Shown in pieces: positions 6,541-6,754 of a DNA stretch of 6,754 nucleotides. Under the pieces are notes generated by a model that was given only the letters and a program-made list of their open reading frames with translations, was not told where the DNA came from and made no database searches. The DNA is taken from positions 1 to 6,754 of the forward strand of contig JADFFP010000069.1 in the NCBI GenBank assembly GCA_022568115.1, in the 5' to 3' direction. A program made the position numbers and the translations under genes. Origin of the DNA: Pseudomonadota bacterium. GTDB taxonomy: Bacteria; Pseudomonadota; Alphaproteobacteria; Sphingomonadales; SMXR01. The stretch's first letter is position 1. Each line of letters begins with the position of its first letter.

Positions 6541-6564
6541 GACCCCCGCCTGCGCGGGGGTGAC
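6541..6564 (+). repeat. REP-like palindrome, unit 2
   Basis: ACCCCCGC at 6542-6549 pairs with GCGGGGGT at 6554-6561, followed by the TGAC tail (6561-6564). The shared plan with unit 1 is a CCxGCCTrCGCxGG-type core and a TGAC tail, in opposite orientation. The minus-strand frame reads VTPAQAGV, another typical spurious peptide of these repeats. A third, partial tail (CGCGGGCATGAC) lies at 6579-6590. Confidence 0.8.
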
Positions 6565-6600
6565 AAGGGGGTGGGGCTCGCGGGCATGACAAAAAACTTT

Positions 6601-6636
6601 GCCAACTGTCAACTGGCCTCTGTTAACTGTTATGCC
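6601..6636 (+). repeat. 36-bp imperfect direct repeat, copy 2
   Basis: This is the second copy of the segment at 6406-6441, with five mismatches. It ends one nucleotide before the 18-bp palindrome of module copy B (6638-6655). Confidence 0.75.
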
Positions 6637-6637
6637 G

Positions 6638-6754
6638 CGCCAACGATCGTTGGCGGGAAGAACGTCAAGGGGCCAAGCGGCCCCCGGCAGTCGTCTGCCG
6701 CCCTCCCGGCCCGTCCGCCATAGCCTTGGCGACGGCGGGAGCATTGGCCGGAGG
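6638..6754 (-). repeat. Multi-hairpin repeat module, copy B (inverted, may continue past the window)
   Basis: From left to right it contains: a perfect 18-bp palindrome CGCCAACGATCGTTGGCG (6638-6655); GGGGCC 6669-6674 with GGCCCC 6679-6684; CGGCAG 6685-6690 with CTGCCG 6695-6700; GCCGCCCTCCCGG at 6697-6709, the exact reverse complement of 6335-6347 in copy A; and a stem CCGTC/GCCA (6711-6720) with TGGC/GACGG (6727-6735). CCTCCCGGCC (6702-6711) can also pair, with one extra base, with GGCCGGAGG at the window end (6746-6754). It holds an additional GGGGCC hairpin that copy A lacks. Confidence 0.65.

Larger units (their letters stand above)
6294..6754. other. Gene-free repeat-rich region downstream of ldh
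   Basis: I see no convincing gene in these 461 bp. The only sizeable open frame, on the minus strand (6415-6744), reads through palindromic repeats and is rejected. The stretch is built from hairpins, two opposed copies of a multi-hairpin module, a 36-bp direct repeat and two REP-like palindromes, each listed separately. No classical intrinsic terminator (a GC stem plus T-run) follows ldh, although the stem at 6313-6331 begins only 20 nt after the stop and could help end or protect the transcript. Confidence 0.75.

Noticed and set aside
6302..6636. CRISPR array or integron attC sites
   Set aside because: Only two copies of the 36-bp repeat exist, 195 bp apart, with structured repeats between them and no regular spacers. 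The palindromes lack the GTTRRRY/RYYYAAC core pairs of attC sites.
6415..6744. 109-codon minus-strand open frame downstream of ldh
   Set aside because: It reads through REP-like palindromes and contains the known spurious peptides IPAYAGMT and TPAQAGV.

Overview
The window carries most of a leucine (isovalerate) degradation cluster from a high-GC proteobacterium. Codon use and the type of intergenic palindromes suggest an alphaproteobacterium, but that is an inference. All five genes read on the + strand. In order they are: the C-terminal third of the 3-methylcrotonyl-CoA carboxylase beta (carboxyltransferase) subunit, liuB (2-586, cut by the window edge); a methylglutaconyl-CoA hydratase, liuC (591-1391); the biotin-carrying alpha subunit of methylcrotonyl-CoA carboxylase, liuD (1524-3542); isovaleryl-CoA dehydrogenase, liuA (3846-5012); and a Leu/Val/Phe-type NAD-dependent amino acid dehydrogenase, ldh (5205-6293).

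Together the products give a nearly continuous route. Leucine is deaminated by Ldh to 2-ketoisocaproate. A branched-chain ketoacid dehydrogenase, not in this window, makes isovaleryl-CoA. LiuA oxidises that to 3-methylcrotonyl-CoA, LiuB+LiuD carboxylate it to 3-methylglutaconyl-CoA, and LiuC hydrates it to HMG-CoA. HMG-CoA lyase (liuE) is not in the window.

The genes are ordinary, and the more interesting DNA lies between them. liuC and liuD are separated by a three-stem palindromic repeat (1398-1487). liuD and liuA are separated by a compact, heavily structured 279-bp element with about 32-bp imperfect terminal inverted repeats (3552-3830). It resembles a MITE and sits 9 bp after the liuD stop and just before the liuA ribosome binding site. 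Removing it would leave a 24-nt operon-like spacer. A visibly AT-rich spacer (5013-5204) precedes ldh and probably holds its promoter.

The last 461 bp (6294-6754) contain no convincing gene. They hold a nested array of repeats: two related multi-hairpin modules in opposite orientation (6302-6377 and 6638-6754), a 36-bp imperfect direct repeat (6406-6441 and 6601-6636), and an inverted pair of REP-like palindromes (6470-6494 and 6541-6564). I see no evidence of a defence system, CRISPR array, RNA gene or new enzymatic system here.
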